Assembly (NCBI GenBank): GCA_013368325.1
Contig: JAACJK010000221.1
Coordinates: 744,001 to 808,000 of the forward strand
Reading direction: 5' to 3'
Length of the DNA stretch: 64,000 bases
Source of the DNA: Ephemerocybe angulata
Taxonomy: Eukaryota > Basidiomycota > Agaricomycetes > Agaricales > Psathyrellaceae
Each line of letters starts with the position of its first letter. The stretch's first letter is position 1. Made by a program: the position numbers and the translations under genes. The notes under the pieces were generated by a model. It saw only the letters and a list, made by a program, of their open reading frames with translations, had not been told where the DNA came from and ran no database searches. Below, piece by piece: positions 1 to 12,002 of this stretch.

Positions 1-555
1 AGCTTGGCTATCATCAAGATGAGTGCTGGTTCTATAGGAGAGTACCTCAGCGTATTCGTGGAACAACTGGACTTCTCGAAGCTGGTTTATGTGCGAGTGG
101 ACACTGACATTATGTCTCCTAGTGACTGGGGAAATGTCAGCAGGCTTGAGATGCTGCAGACGATTGCTATATGTTGGCAAGCACTGCACATTCTCCTGGC
201 CGTCATCCACGAGGGAAACCCCGGCGGTGCAACCTCTAACACTCGACTTGACAATTCTTACGCACCAGTCCCTTTCCCTGCGCTTACAAGAATCGAAGTG
301 GAATGGTCAGAATGGGATCGAAGTCAAGCGCTGGACGATCTGGGCTGGGAGAAAGTGCGCTACCTCAGCGAAGTCCTTTCCTCCCGACCAAAAAGTAACC
401 GCATCCACACTCTGGATTTTCGTTCTGGCTGCCCCAAATTTACCATGTCGCACTACGATCTCCTTCGGAATTCCGCCCCTGACCTTGAAGTCATCTTCGA
501 AGACGGAGGGCCGGATTCAGACGAAAATGGATATCTTGAATTGGAGGGTGAGTGA
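1..555 (+). CDS. F-box/LRR-like hypothetical protein, 3' end
   Basis: An open frame enters from the left edge and stops at 553-555. The visible ~183 residues contain no catalytic motif. They end in an acidic tail (EDGGPDSDENGYLELEGE), preceded by a stretch about positions in a list of residues and 'DLEVIFEDGG'. This closing pattern of a leucine-spaced segment followed by an acidic tail is common at the C-terminus of the large basidiomycete F-box/leucine-rich families. The N-terminal F-box, if there is one, lies outside the window, so the family is an inference. The first ATG in frame is internal and not necessarily the start. Confidence 0.5.
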   Translation, partial: SLAIIKMSAGSIGEYLSVFVEQLDFSKLVYVRVDTDIMSPSDWGNVSRLEMLQTIAICWQALHILLAVIHEGNPGGATSNTRLDNSYAPVPFPALTRIEVEWSEWDRSQALDDLGWEKVRYLSEVLSSRPKSNRIHTLDFRSGCPKFTMSHYDLLRNSAPDLEVIFEDGGPDSDENGYLELEGE

Positions 556-1190
556 CGATGGCGGGACTCAATGTTGTCAGGTCCTCAACAGTATTCAATT
601 GTACCGCTCTTCCAGATTACACATCGTAAGCACCGTATATATCCCATTGTAGTCCTTATATGGCGCATAGCTCTACCATTGCGCTGTTCTCGAGCCTGAG
701 TTAGGTAGGTAGGTAGTTATGAAGGCATGTGGTCTCACTCCGGAACTACGAGGCTCGCTGTGGCGCGCCCGAACGATGCACCTCCCGCTCAGATTAGCAC
801 GCTGTGCTCGCTCGGGACACTGCCAGCCTTTCCCATGATGCGTTTTTTGAGAGGTCTGACGGTGTGTAAAGGCTTGCTTTAGTGACCAGGCCTGGCTGCA
901 TTGCCTATATCCTATGATACATTTTTCCAGTTCCAGTTTCCAGTACCATCTTCCAAACTTATGTGAAATCCCATCCCTGCCTTAGGCGACGAACGTACCA
1001 CCGGGGAAGACTTTACTGTGAGGAACTCTTGAATAAGCACGACATCAAGGCTCCGAAGAATCCTGACAGGCGGAGAAATAAGCTTCTCTATAGTACTCGA
1101 GAATTCCATATAAGAGACGCCACAATAGCTTGTAAAGCCAAGCTTACTCATTTCGCACCCCTTTCACAGTGTAATCAACAAATACTCACT
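556..1190. other. Intergenic, nothing recognised
   Basis: No supported gene is seen. The stretch holds a short GTAG repeat near 704-716. A TATA-like element (CATATAAGAG) near 1108 may serve the next gene. Confidence 0.5.
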
Positions 1191-1674
1191 ATGAAGTACC
1201 CTCTGTACGTTCTCCCGCCAACCCCTCTCTTGCAGCCATCCATTGATCCAACAACCCCACACCAGGTTCCCTACCCTGCACAATCCTCGCCACCATAGCT
1301 TGCGCCAACGCAAAGCTGCGCCTAACAAACTTCACCGTCGGCGAGGACGCAGAAATTCTCTGGAACCCCCCACGCCGGTCCCGACGATACCACACCCCTC
1401 ACCTTCCTCCTGGGCTCCCTCAACACCATATTCGCGGTATACCAGAACTTCGGGACTGACTCAGCACAGTTGGAAAAACTCGACATCACGTTCGACGCTG
1501 GCCTCACGCCAGGGTAAGTGGTACTTGATGGTGTGAGGCTTCAATGAGCGATACTGACTCTGGAAACTCATCTTCAGCAACTACACCATCCGGGCGTTCG
1601 AGTTCGTGAAGCCACCAGCTCCCGACTACGTCAGAGAGTGGACTGGTCCCTTTGAGCTTGTGCTGAAAGAGTAA
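1191..1674 (+). CDS. Small secreted Ig-fold (Kre9/Knh1-like) protein, frame interrupted
   Basis: The conserved core reads LRLTNFTVGEDAEILWN, then a break, then PDDTTPLTFLLGSLNTIF and, after an intron at 1514-1577, NYTIRAFEFVKPP to the stop at 1672-1674. This is the pattern of the small secreted Kre9/Knh1-type Ig-like domain found in basidiomycete secretomes (VG-E-x-x-W...PLTFLLGSL). A signal-peptide-like segment (ILATIACANA) precedes it. The two halves are in different frames. They become one frame if the run of six C at 1366-1371 had five, giving WNPHAGPDD. The junction between the ATG at 1191 and the signal peptide is also not resolved by any obvious GT-AG intron. It is either a recent pseudogene or a base error in the assembly; the domain itself is well conserved. 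Confidence 0.5.
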
Positions 1675-2498
1675 TACATCAGTATGATAGGCGCATTACT
1701 GCCCAGCTGTGATGAATTATGGTTTAAATTGCCGTACATCGGGCCGTGGCAATTTAAGCGCTCGGGCGCTTCTTTCATAAACTCGAACCTTCCTCCTTAG
1801 GGTAAACATACCGGAAGAACTCCAGATACACACATGTACCCGCCCGTCTACCGTACCCAAGACCCAAAACCAAAACGTCACAAAGTGTATACTGTAGACA
1901 TAAATGATAGAGAACGAGTGTCTATATAATCGCCAAATCTGAGGGATAGAGTCAACACTATAAGACAAGGAAAGGATAGGGGCCAAGATAAGGTGGAGTG
2001 AGAGTGTCAAGATAGAGTATGTAGTAAGAAAGGATGGCCATCTATGCCCGAAGAAAGAACGGGCAAGCCAGTGAGAGACGGAGAGACAGGATATAAAAGG
2101 GAGGAGGAGATCTATGGTACGTAGCCGAATGTGCAAAACGAAACCGAGGACGAGGCAGTATAGATACAAAGCCATAATACACAAGATACGGGAAAAAGAG
2201 AAGTCAAGAGAGAGGATAAAAGGAAGGTACGGTAGACGAGAGAGTCTAAATCGATGAGAGATCCCCATTGCAAGATGGATGAGATAGCCTATGAGTAAGA
2301 GATGAGAGTGGAAAATCTAGTGAAGGAGTGTGGAGATGTTCAGATGTTCAGACATAGTAGAACTATAGAATGAGGGGGTATAGTAGGATCGGGAGTAAAA
2401 TTGAACAATCAATCGTCGGTCAGAACGAAGATAGATAACAATACTTTTAGGTCGCCATAGCGTGTTTTTCGCTAGCGGTGAGCAATCAATCACTTGAA
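1675..2498. other. Convergent 3' flanks, no gene supported
   Basis: This lies between the ends of two convergent genes. A long minus-strand open frame (2268-1717) is rich in hydrophobic and serine residues but shows no family motif and is probably chance. No terminator signal is certain. Confidence 0.4.
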
Positions 2499-5400
2499 TC
2501 ACTTGCTTTGCTGAGAATCTTCGTCGTCGTCATCATCAGCATCGTCCTCGCGCCGCGGGTCGTCGAAGAGGTACGGTAGCGGAACCTCCCGTGTAACGCG
2601 GTACTGATCCATATTACCAAGATGCTCGTTCTCCAAACGATCTAGCACCCAAATCCAAATCAGTAACGAGCCACAGTGAGGCTTAAGATAAAAACCGGCA
2701 AAGACGCACAAAAGTTCCACTGCCATCGTCGGAACACTTCCAATACGGCAATGATAAAGGAGCGGACAAGCATGTCAGGCCCGGCCTCAGGAATATAAAT
2801 GACCCAGCTAAATCGGAGAAGAAGGTTCGTGACGATAGCGAAGTAATAAAGCTGTAGTTCCCGAGTAAGTCAATCTGCGTGTACCCAACGGAAGATCGAT
2901 GTGCTTACGGGAATCTGGCTCGAATAGACCAATTCAGGCCGAAGGAGAGCGTTGGGCGAATGTACCCTCAGGACGGACCAATCCATGAGGAAATCCTAAT
3001 CGCAAGGAAGTACATATTAGTATCGACGGCGACCCATGGAATCGAAAGACTTACCCAAGTGCAAGCGTATATCGCATAGAGCGTAGTGCAGATGCACCAA
3101 AACGCAAACAGCGCTCCAGAGCGTTGCGTTCCATGATGCCTCCAGATAAAGAAGATAAGGTAGCTCACGATCCCAGAGCCATATTTCCCTCCCTAGAAAT
3201 CGTATCAACATGAATACATGATCCTTGCCCAGTTGCCAATCACTCACGTTGATCAAATGCGTCACAAGCCCAGAATCATAGAAACGCTTCAAACTCTGAA
3301 CCAACCGCAGGATGAATGGAAGTACTGCGAGGATAAACGAAGCAGGCCAGTGCTTGGAAGTCAAACCGCAGTTGGATTTCCACTCAGGCGAGAAGTTATC
3401 CGCGTAGACGCATCCGATGAAGTAGATATTCTGCAACGTGAACACCAGACTGCAGAACTGATCACTGGATAATTAGAGGAAATGGCGTTAGTGACGAGTA
3501 AAATAACGAATATAGACGCCACATACCCTATCCAGAAATCGGTGAACTCGACACGGCGTGTTCCCGTCAAGAACAGCTTTGCGATGACCCGGATAAGCCA
3601 GAAGCGAGTATTGTGAAAGAGCACAGGGAACGGGTTGAAAACGATTAGGGCCGTGCCGCCCAACCACACAAGTGGCCAGACGTCTGGAGAAACGACATGG
3701 GAACCGATCCTCGAGAAGGAAAGCCAGAAACAGTACGCTAAGCCTGCTAATAGAATGCTGGGCACCTCGAAGTACTCGCGATAGTCCAATGCTGTGATGC
3801 TTTCCAGTTCTGTTGGAGGCGATACAGCGTAAGCGTTAAATTATTTGCTTAGAGTGCTGGATACCCACCGAAGATGAAGACGTAGTTGATCCGAGAGCGG
3901 GCCCATACCAGAAGATTGAGCCCCACCAAAGCCGCAAACAGAGTCGGTACGAAGAGGGTGGCATAAACCACCATTAGCGCACCCCATCCGTGAATCGCAG
4001 CCCTGTTTTCCGCCTGGAAGCCTGATTAAAGGTAGTTAGCCTCTGAATACAGGCCGACAGACGAGAGGCGGTACGGACCATTCACGAAGCCGGCGATAAT
4101 AGCAGGAATGGCCAAGCCCAGCAGAATTCCTGACCTAAAGGTGCTGAAGTGGTGGCTTTTCATTCGATGCCCGCCACGCAGCCGCTTCATGGCTTTCTTT
4201 TTGTTTCCCTTGACTGTGAAAGGGTGTTATTCGGGCGACAAGAGAGCACACTTTCTCTCGGGACACGAACCGAACGTGTTAGCGTACATCTCTTCCATTT
4301 CCTTCATCATCTCGCGGATCGACTTGTCGGAAGCGAACTCGCTTCTTTCAACCTGGCGGGAGCATACATAAGTCGGGAACGTCGCGATAAAACGCACACT
4401 CTCTCGCACCTTTTCCTTCCAGTATTCGTTCTGAACGGGTATACGGGTCACCTTCTCGAACTTCTTCAGAGCCTTGCGGAAGCCTGTCAGGTTCAGGACT
4501 CGATAATTGTGAAGAAGCTCAAGGCCTCGGTAGTGTTCGATCACAGCCTTCTTCAGCTTACGCTTGGCGTACAGGTAGTTGTCCGGGTCGGCAGCAAAGG
4601 CCAATCGGTGGGATGTCTCGTCGTCGCTGCTCTGCGAGTTACTATTCGGCGAGGGGCCGTCGTCGGGCTTATCGCATTTTTCATCTTCAGAGGAAGCATT
4701 CGAACTCGTCCTGGAATTGATCCCTGGGGAAGCAATCGGCGTCGATGGCTTCCCAAACCCCAGCCAACCCGGGATGCGAGTCTCCCCACTTTGTTCAGAG
4801 ATGCTCTTGGTCCGAGTTATCTTCACGCCCCGTTTCGGCTTCGATTTGAGGACAGCTGAAATGGCCGCGGCCCACGGGACTTTCGTATGCGCGCGCTAAA
4901 ATGAACAAAAGGCATCAGCAACGGTACATGAAACGCGTTTCCAACTCACCTGGTAAATTTTACGATGTTCCACGAGCTCCTGCAGCTGAATTTCGAGCAG
5001 TTTCCCCTTGGCGACCGCCTCTTTTTCCCTAGTCACGTAGAAGGTCTCCACCTTTTCGAGCTGCGAATCGAGCATGTTGAAAAAGGCAACTTCCAGGGGG
5101 GAAAGCTGTAGGAGAATATCTTGAAGTGGCATTCCCGTCATTGGGTTAGTGGGTTTCCCAACGCCACCGCCAACTTCATAAAAGATAGTATAAATAAAGC
5201 GGGCAAGGGGAGGTCGTGTGAACAAACTCACATCGGACGGATAGGCTCGGACGATGGCGGTGATAGGATCCAGCCCTTCCGCCCATCGCTGGCGACTTTC
5301 TGACATCGTCCGGTACAGCAGAGGAGAATGCCTGACGTGCTATGCTGGTGACGGTGTTTCGGCGTTGGCGCGGTTTCGAACTCGACTCCCGGGGGTTGTC

Positions 5401-5786
5401 GATCGTGTCCAAAGGCAGAGTGATACTGGAAGTTCTTGGGGTCGCAGCAGGAGTTGCTGGCTGAGCTGGGGAGTCGTCCGGCGAGGCTGTAAAGTCCAAG
5501 CCTTGTTCCGCCTTACGGATAGCCGTTATTCGCTTCTTGAGGCCACGGTAGTCGCTATCAATGTTGACCGTTAGACCAGGTACTGAGGCACAAACAGTGT
5601 TGAGCATACATATACGCCTTCTTCCATTCTGGCGTCTGACGCAATCAAAGCAGACTGCTATTAGGTTCTGTGTAGAATGGCGGAAGTGAAAGAGCTGCAC
5701 CTGGGTATCGCGAAGATATCTGGAGGGTCGTTAGCTGGACTGGCCACGGTTTTTGGGGCTTGAAAAACGCACTGAGCAAATTTCAT
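2499..5786 (-). CDS. SYG1: SYG1/XPR1-like phosphate exporter (SPX-EXS protein)
   Basis: The SPX domain senses inositol pyrophosphates and the EXS domain exports phosphate across the plasma or an internal membrane. The start is at 5786: MKFAQ (exon 5773-5786), YLRDTQ (5701-5719), TPEWKKAYI (5610-5635), then DYRGLKKRI in exon 5232-5554. These tiny exons together rebuild the classic SPX N-terminus with its basic binding residues. The second SPX basic cluster (FRKALKKFEKVTRI) is in exon 4398-4895. A conserved linker (KKKAMKRLRGGHRMKSHHFS) starts the EXS part at 4213. Several hydrophobic helices follow, and the EXS signature RLENEHLGNMDQYRVTREVPLP lies near the end. The tail is strongly acidic (DDADDDDDEDSQQSK). 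About a dozen short introns are needed and every one checked keeps the frame, so the gene looks intact. Known members are about 800-1000 residues and this one fits. Confidence 0.93.
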
Positions 5787-7177
5787 GACAAAATTAATAC
5801 AGAGAACAGAAATTAGAAAAGGGAAACATGGAAGAAAGGGAGAAAGAGGTGGTCGTGTGCCAAGAATGGCCTATGACGCCCTCTTATTTGAGATCACAGG
5901 ATTTGCCAAGCGCTGCTATGTCCGGATCAAGCTCCGAGCTCGTCGCCTGATCGTGTGCCGCGGCTTCAGGAGTTGCCTGCGGGTCTGCAAGTTGCAACTT
6001 CGTCTGCACTCGAGGAAATGGATCGCAAAGCTCAGAGGCTAGTGCTGGGCAAGCAATCTCCGGGACTAAAGCATCAACTCAATAAATAGATAAACTGTAG
6101 CTGAATGGAAGGAACTTGATCCTGCCGACTTCCGATGGGCTGGAACGTGCGTCCAGGATTGAACTCGAATCCGCGGTGTTTCGCAATGACTCACTGAAGG
6201 CCTGTTTAGATTTTTCCTCTTAGTTTACAGCGCTTGAGCCACCTCAAGGGTATGTTGCATCCCGTACGCATATTGAGGTTCGAGCGATAGCGGCCTGGCT
6301 TGTGAAGGGGAAATGCTGTAAATTGGCGGCGAGGAAGTTTTCTTATGTCACTCAAAGTACCCTCGAAAAGTGAGGAGATTCTTCGATAATGTTAGAACTT
6401 AGCGAGTATTTTTTGACGAGCACGTTCGTTAACCTGATCAAGTTCTAATAGGAGCAAACTTGATGTCCATATGTCCAATATTTATCAGGGGAGCCCCAGC
6501 CCCGTTGACGCTTGTGGTCGATATGGGCACAGGGACGGGTAGGTACTATGGGAGATATCAGCACGCCGAACGGCGAAATAAAACGTGCGCGGATATAGAC
6601 ACTCTCGTCCTAACTTACTTACTCTTACTTACTTGACTTGAAGTTCGGCTAGCTCGCACGCAGAATACTACTGTCCAACTTATCTATTGGCAAAGTCATA
6701 ATAACTTTGATTCGACGTCCTGGGTGTATGGGGAGGAAGAGGAGAGCGAGGGAGAGATTGGTCAAGGAAGCGTGAAGGGGGCCCAGGCGCCCGCCCAGGC
6801 TTTGAAATTCATTCGGCGCCTAAAAGACATATCCCGTTTCCCACGCTCCATGCGGCATCCCTTAGCGCTCAGGGGCTTCAGACTTTCCTCTCAAACCTCC
6901 CCCCTACTGACATGAGTTATTTATGTAGCATCGGTTTGTCTTGCATGGTACTTCCCATGGGCGGCTGGAGCGTACATGCTCTAATCTCATTCAAACCGAT
7001 GAGAAGGTTCTCACCGGCTTACAACCGCCTTCCACGCTGCTCCTCGGGCCATGCCCGACACCGAGGGTGACTCAGTACGAATTCGGGGCCGCAGTGAGTC
7101 ATTTCCTCCCCTATATAAAGTGGGAAGACTAACTCTTTCGTCCCCAACCCACCGTTACCTACTTGTAGCAATTGGAA
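5787..7177. promoter_or_regulatory. Divergent promoter region between SYG1-like and DUF4139 genes
   Basis: About 1.4 kb separates two divergent starts and holds no supported gene. TGACTCA elements, the bZIP (Gcn4/AP-1 type) core, occur at 6187-6193 and 7068-7074, and TGAGTCA at 7095-7101. The last two are 27 bp apart and just upstream of a TATA box. A short ACTT-rich repeat lies near 6612-6640. Confidence 0.45.
7112..7120 (+). promoter_or_regulatory. TATA box of the DUF4139 gene
   Basis: TATATAAAG lies 66 bp before the ATG at 7178, with two bZIP-type sites immediately upstream. Confidence 0.6.
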
Positions 7178-9444
7178 ATGTCATTCTTCGCCCCCCCTCC
7201 AGGAGTAGGCACTGAGATGACGATTGACACCCAATCCCAACCACCTGTCAACGATGCTGAGGTTCTTCCATCGAACAGTGTGAAGCTCTCTGCACAGAAA
7301 GACGGCAAAATCTTGAGTGTGTCTGTGTACACTGGACGCGCTGAGGTTACCCGTCTTTTCAAGTTCAACGTGCAGGCTGGGCAGAACCAGGTCATTGTCT
7401 CTGAGCTACCCATTTCTATTGACCAGCAGTCGTTCAGGTAGGCCCAAATCTATCACATTGCGTTTCCAGAACTAACGTTGGAGCTACATACAGAGTTGAG
7501 GGGAGAGGTATTGCGACCATTCATGATGTGACATTCATTGCCCCCACTGCGCGTCCAATGTTCGGCGGAGCCAATGTCGCTAATAGTGTTACTTCTGCGA
7601 AGCTTACAGAGCTGGGGCTGGCGCACACGCGGACATCTCAGGCCCTGACGCGAGCTAAGAAGGCGTTGGCTTTCGTAGACACCTATCTAGGCAGCCTCAA
7701 GCCTGACGACGTTGCTTTGTCTTCTCTTTCGTCGGTCGTTGACGGTTATGAGACGGCGGCCGAGAAACTCGATGCGAAGGTATTGGAGCTGGAACTTCTC
7801 CAGAGGCAGCAGTCGAAAGATATAGACGAGGAGACGAAATCCCTGACGCGTCTCAGGGAAAAGAAACAGTTCGGCTTGACTGCCCAGATTGGGGTGTCTG
7901 CCAATGAAGAGGGTGAAGTTGAGATCGCTCTGATGTATGGTACGTTGCTTTTCTTGTATTTTTACTTGCTCATTGCTCACCCTTCTTCTCAGCTATCACC
8001 GACACCGCGTGGTCACCGGACTACGACGTTCGTGTCACTATGGCCAAAAAGAATGAACCTGTCAGCCTAGTGTATAAGGCGAGCATTAGGCAAAACAGCG
8101 GTGAAGTGAGTATCTGTATATGTCGGCTCAGTATCTTCTGCTAATTGGCTCTTTTAGGACTGGGTTGGTGTCCCGATCACGTTGGAGACCGTCTCCCCGT
8201 CATTTGGAGTCAACATCCCAAAGTTGTTTCCTTGGCGGGTCTCCATTATTGACAATCGACCACCTGTCCCACCACCGCGGCCGCAAATGAGTGTTTGTGG
8301 CTTTGGCGCTGCTACAGCTACTCAAGGTGGACTGTTTGGAGGGGGCGGCTTCGGTGCCACCCCAGCTAGCAGCGGCAACACCAATACCGGTGGTGGGCTC
8401 TTTGGTCTCAATCCATTGGAGCACCGGGAGCGTGACGCCGCCGCTGGGTTGCGCCAGCAATCCGGCGGGTTTTCCGGCTTTGGCGCTAAACCATCGACAC
8501 CCGATGGTACCGCTATGCAACATCGTAGCCTCGAGGTCTCCAGCAAGAACGACGTCAACGCGACTTTCAGCGTTCCGGGTCTGATGACTATACCCGGCGA
8601 TAACACCGCTCGCAAGGTCACCATTGCTGAGCTGTCCCTCGATGCCGCCTTCGAATGGGTGTGCGTCCCGAAGCATGACACGAAGGTCTATCTAAAGGCG
8701 AGTCTCCCATCTTAATATCAGGCATAGTTTGTTCCCGTCTAACAACGCACGCAGGCGATCATCAAGAATGCGTCAGAGTATACCCTGCTCCGCGGACCTT
8801 CCACTATGCACCTCGATGGCAGCTTCATCGCTCGCTCAACGATTCCGGCAGCCAGTCCAGACGAAAGCTTTGACTGCCCCCTTGGGTGTGTTTCCCCCAT
8901 TCCCCTCTAATCTCCCGACTGTATGCCTAACAACGACATGCCGTTTAGCCCGGATCCGTCCATTCGCATCACCTACCACCCTCTGGTCAAGAAGATCTCG
9001 CAGACAGGCTTCCTCACCAAGTCAATCAAATACGGCTTCAGCCGTCGAATCACCATGTACAACGCCAAAGCCCAAAGCGTCGAGAACGTCATCGTCGTCG
9101 ACCAAATCCCAGTCTCTGAAGACGCCGCCATCGAAGTCAAACTTGTTTCCCCAGCGCTCGAGCTTCCTGCCCCATCCGCAGGCACGGCATCGGCACAGTC
9201 CTCCACCTGGGCGGAGAAGAAAGCGGACTCGACCAAGGCCCCTGCACCTGTCGAGGTCAGCAAGGGCGTCGTTGCGCAATGGGGAGATGGTGTCGTAGGT
9301 GCCGACTCTCATGGTGATATGGGGGCGCTTGGGAAGGACGGGAAACTTCACTGGAAGTGTTCTCTTCCTCCCCAGGGGAAGGTTACGTTGGAGCTGAAAT
9401 GGGAGGTGTCTGCTCCGGTGGGAAATGATATTATGGGACTCTGA
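7178..9444 (+). CDS. DUF4139/DUF4140 (mucoidy-inhibitor-A-like) protein with FG-type insert
   Basis: The start is MSFFAPPPGVG; an upstream TTG in the same frame is not used. Exon 1 ends at 7437 and exon 2 begins at 7494. The N-terminal part matches DUF4140 (VYTGRAEVTRLFKFNVQAGQ...LPISIDQQSFRVEGRG). A coiled-coil-like segment follows (KLTELGLAH...ELELLQRQQSKDIDEE). The DUF4139 part starts at ITDTAWSPDYDVRV and continues with DWVGVPITLETVSPSFGVN, GPSTMHLDGSFIARSTIP and a C-terminal KVTLELKWEVSAP. The biochemical role of the family is not established. Between the two halves of DUF4139 sits a low-complexity Gly/Phe stretch with GGLFGGGGFG, GGGLFGLNP and GGFSGFGAKP, resembling nucleoporin FG motifs. 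About six introns are needed and the frame is intact. Confidence 0.85.
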
Positions 9445-9621
9445 GGGGCAGCCTCTGGATATCCACCTCTACATGTCGCTTTGATGATGTATGTATTATA
9501 TGTATGTACTATACTGTTGGCCAATGTATACCGCTACAACCGCCTCACCATGACTTCTGCAGCGGAGCCATCTGGCGGAGGAGTTCCCGATTGAAACATG
9601 TACATATGTTAGCTTGGACGG

Positions 9622-10497
9622 TCACTGGCTCGCTTGGTCTGGCAGATTCTCCAATCCGTACAGATTCAAGAGGTCGACACACACTCGAACCAGGGCTTCC
9701 GTCGACACCTCCATGTAGGGGAACGTGCACTCGCGGGCCGCATTGTGCTCAACCACTAGGGCATCCTCCATTAAGGCCTTGATGACGGACTTGAAGCCCT
9801 CAACCTCCTTCATTATATCCTCGTAGGGTATTCCGGCTGCCCTCCAAGCCTCTTCGAAGACATCTTCAATGTACTTGTAATCCCTGGCCAGGCCGTGCTC
9901 ACCGCGAATCGTCATGGCTCGCAATAACATCTGCTCGGCGCTCCGGAGGACCGAGGTGGCATTGGACACTGAGGGCTCTAGCTTCATACTTAAAAGTAAC
10001 ATTTCGAGCAATTCGTCGAGATTAGCCTTCAGGACAAATTCCCAGCCGATTGCATAAAGATCTGCAGCAACGACAGCTAGCTTGTGGAGATTGTGGCGGC
10101 CCTACAGATAGAAAGCCACACCCGATTAGTCAAAGGGTGGGGACAAGTAGAAAATGGCACGCACGGGTGTGTTGATTTTGGTGAGAAAGAGGTAGCGAAA
10201 CGTATCTCTGAACGACAATACCTTCTCCGACTCCAGCCTCCCAGTCTCTTCATCCCATTTCACGTTGGCACAAAGGGTGTCGCAGATGGTTTCCACGACA
10301 AGGACTACCGTTCTGCTGTCACTCGTAGAAACGAGACAACGGTCTACCAGTTTATTGACCATGTCGGTGAATTTGAAAATGTCGTTCTGAATATACGGTT
10401 CAAGAATAAGAAGGGCAATGGCCGAGCCTGTCTTGTGAATCAGAGGTTTGGGCGCAACGAGAATAGTCCGGTGAGACTGGATGATTGAGGAGCTCAT
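9622..10497 (-). CDS. Orphan protein, paralogue 1 of a tandem pair
   Basis: Two exons (10165-10497 and 9622-10101) joined by a canonical intron give 270 residues starting MSSSIIQSHRTILVAP. No known domain is recognised. The protein looks all-helical, with no signal peptide or clear membrane segment. The next gene (11146-12002) encodes a protein of nearly the same length, with its single intron at the equivalent place and similar text after it: AADLYAIGWEFVLKANLDELLEM here and FADLYALGEGLIIGAEKVKSTVENM there. The first exons also align (FTDMVNKLVDRCL and FNQFVDYLVDQGL). The pair is therefore a diverged tandem duplication. Function unknown. Confidence 0.75.
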
Positions 10498-11145
10498 TCT
10501 GGTACTGTTAGGTGAGTGTGCTGGCGGGTTTCTGGGAGGTATATTGGCAAGTTATGGATATGCATTCGTGGTATATATATGTAGGACCCAATTTACAAAG
10601 CCCGGCCAATAAGCTCGAATGCTTTGCGCCTTTGATGAATTGCTGTGGCGCGCGCTTTGGGCGCTTGTGCTTTGATCAAAGGCGCATTTAGGATGCAAAA
10701 AGATCCGGATCCTTTCGGGGGCCATCTGAATAGTACGGAAAGAAAATACTTTGTTACGATGAACAGATTCTGCTTCTGTCGCGTCAGATTGGAAAGCAGT
10801 GGCTCTCCCCTTCCATTGACAGCCCCCGTCTCCAGCTTGGAGCTTCGATTTCGTGCCTTGTTGGTGCCTTGCCTCTTTCTTTATCATCCGACTTGTACTT
10901 ATGGATGTGGTAGTCATCTCTCTATATAATGGGTCCCTTCTCTGGTCTGAGCGTCGTCTCTCCGTATCGATATCCAGAGGACGCACAAGGGCTTGCAGGC
11001 ATCCCACGATAGTAATTCGGCCGGTTATAAATGCATATGTTGGGCACAGAAGGCTACGATACTAGTGAAACAGCAATACTATTCTACAAGTTCGAGAAAT
11101 TACTAAACAGGAACACCTCGTCTTCAAGTGCGGGTAGAGGGCGCA
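10498..11145. promoter_or_regulatory. Promoter region of orphan paralogue 1
   Basis: A TATATATA element at about 10571-10578 lies some 75 bp upstream of the minus-strand start. A block near 10651-10676 (GGGCGCTTGTGCTTTGATCA) is repeated almost exactly upstream of the second paralogue. No gene is supported in the remainder. Confidence 0.45.
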
Positions 11146-12002
11146 TCATTCCTTTCTAGCAACCCTGCAAAGCTCTTCGCAAAGAATATTTTGGGTTTTG
11201 GAGTACCTGATAATGATAGGACTCATCCTGCGTTTGTCTGGGTGCCAGTCCTCGAGAGAGTCATGAAAGAGTGCATCGAGAGAGGTGTGCAATTTAATGA
11301 CCTGGTCACGCTCGGCTTTTGGCAGGCTATCGCAGCTGGGGTAGAGTTGATGAATGAAACACACGAGATGCTTGTAGTAGGATCCGCCTTGATGTGTACC
11401 AGCGACCGTCACAGATCTCACCAATACTACCTCGGCCAGGTTGAAATTGAACCCACCCCACTCGCCATGTGAGCAGATCATGTTCTCAACGGTGCTTTTG
11501 ACTTTTTCAGCTCCAATGATCAGGCCTTCACCAAGGGCATAAAGGTCGGCGAAAAACGCAGCAGCACAAGCAACATTTCCTGCGGTCTTAAGAATATAAA
11601 GAGATGTTAGAACAAACTTCAATTTTTTGAGTGGAGACAGATAGGACATACCTTGGGCTTCATAGGAAAGCTGAGCTGACGGTTGACAGATTCAATCAGA
11701 GCAAGTCTGAAGCGTTTGACCAAGTCTTTATCACAGTCCTTTTTGTCAAGCGCGCGGAAGATCTCCTGTATGACGAGTGCGATGGTCCTGCAGTTCTCGG
11801 TACATCTCAGGTAGTCCTCCTCATCCTCGTTTGCGGGGGTCAATCCTTGATCGACAAGGTAGTCCACAAACTGGTTAAACATCACGGAGTTGGTTTTGTA
11901 CCATCCCCGGAAGTATCGCGCGAGTTCGTTTCCCCTGAAAATGGCGATGGCTTCATGGCATACCGTGAAAGTGCGCAGCTCTGGTTGAGTCGGTGTGATC
12001 AT
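11146..12002 (-). CDS. Orphan protein, paralogue 2 of a tandem pair
   Basis: Exons 11652-12002 and 11146-11586 give 263 residues starting MITPTQPELRTFTV. The second exon begins TAGNVACAAAFFADLYALGEG and contains a Tyr/His/Gly patch (GTHQGGSYYKHLVCFIHQLYP) absent from the first paralogue. The C-terminus is basic (RVARKE). No catalytic motif, signal peptide or membrane span is evident. Gene length, intron position, sequence around the intron and upstream motif all link it to the gene at 9622-10497. A TATA-like element (CTATAAAAAGGC on the minus strand, about 12089-12100) lies about 90 bp upstream. Confidence 0.75.

Noticed and set aside
1717..2268. Long minus-strand open frame rich in Leu/Ser
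   Set aside because: No start context, motif or splice structure; it lies between two convergent genes.
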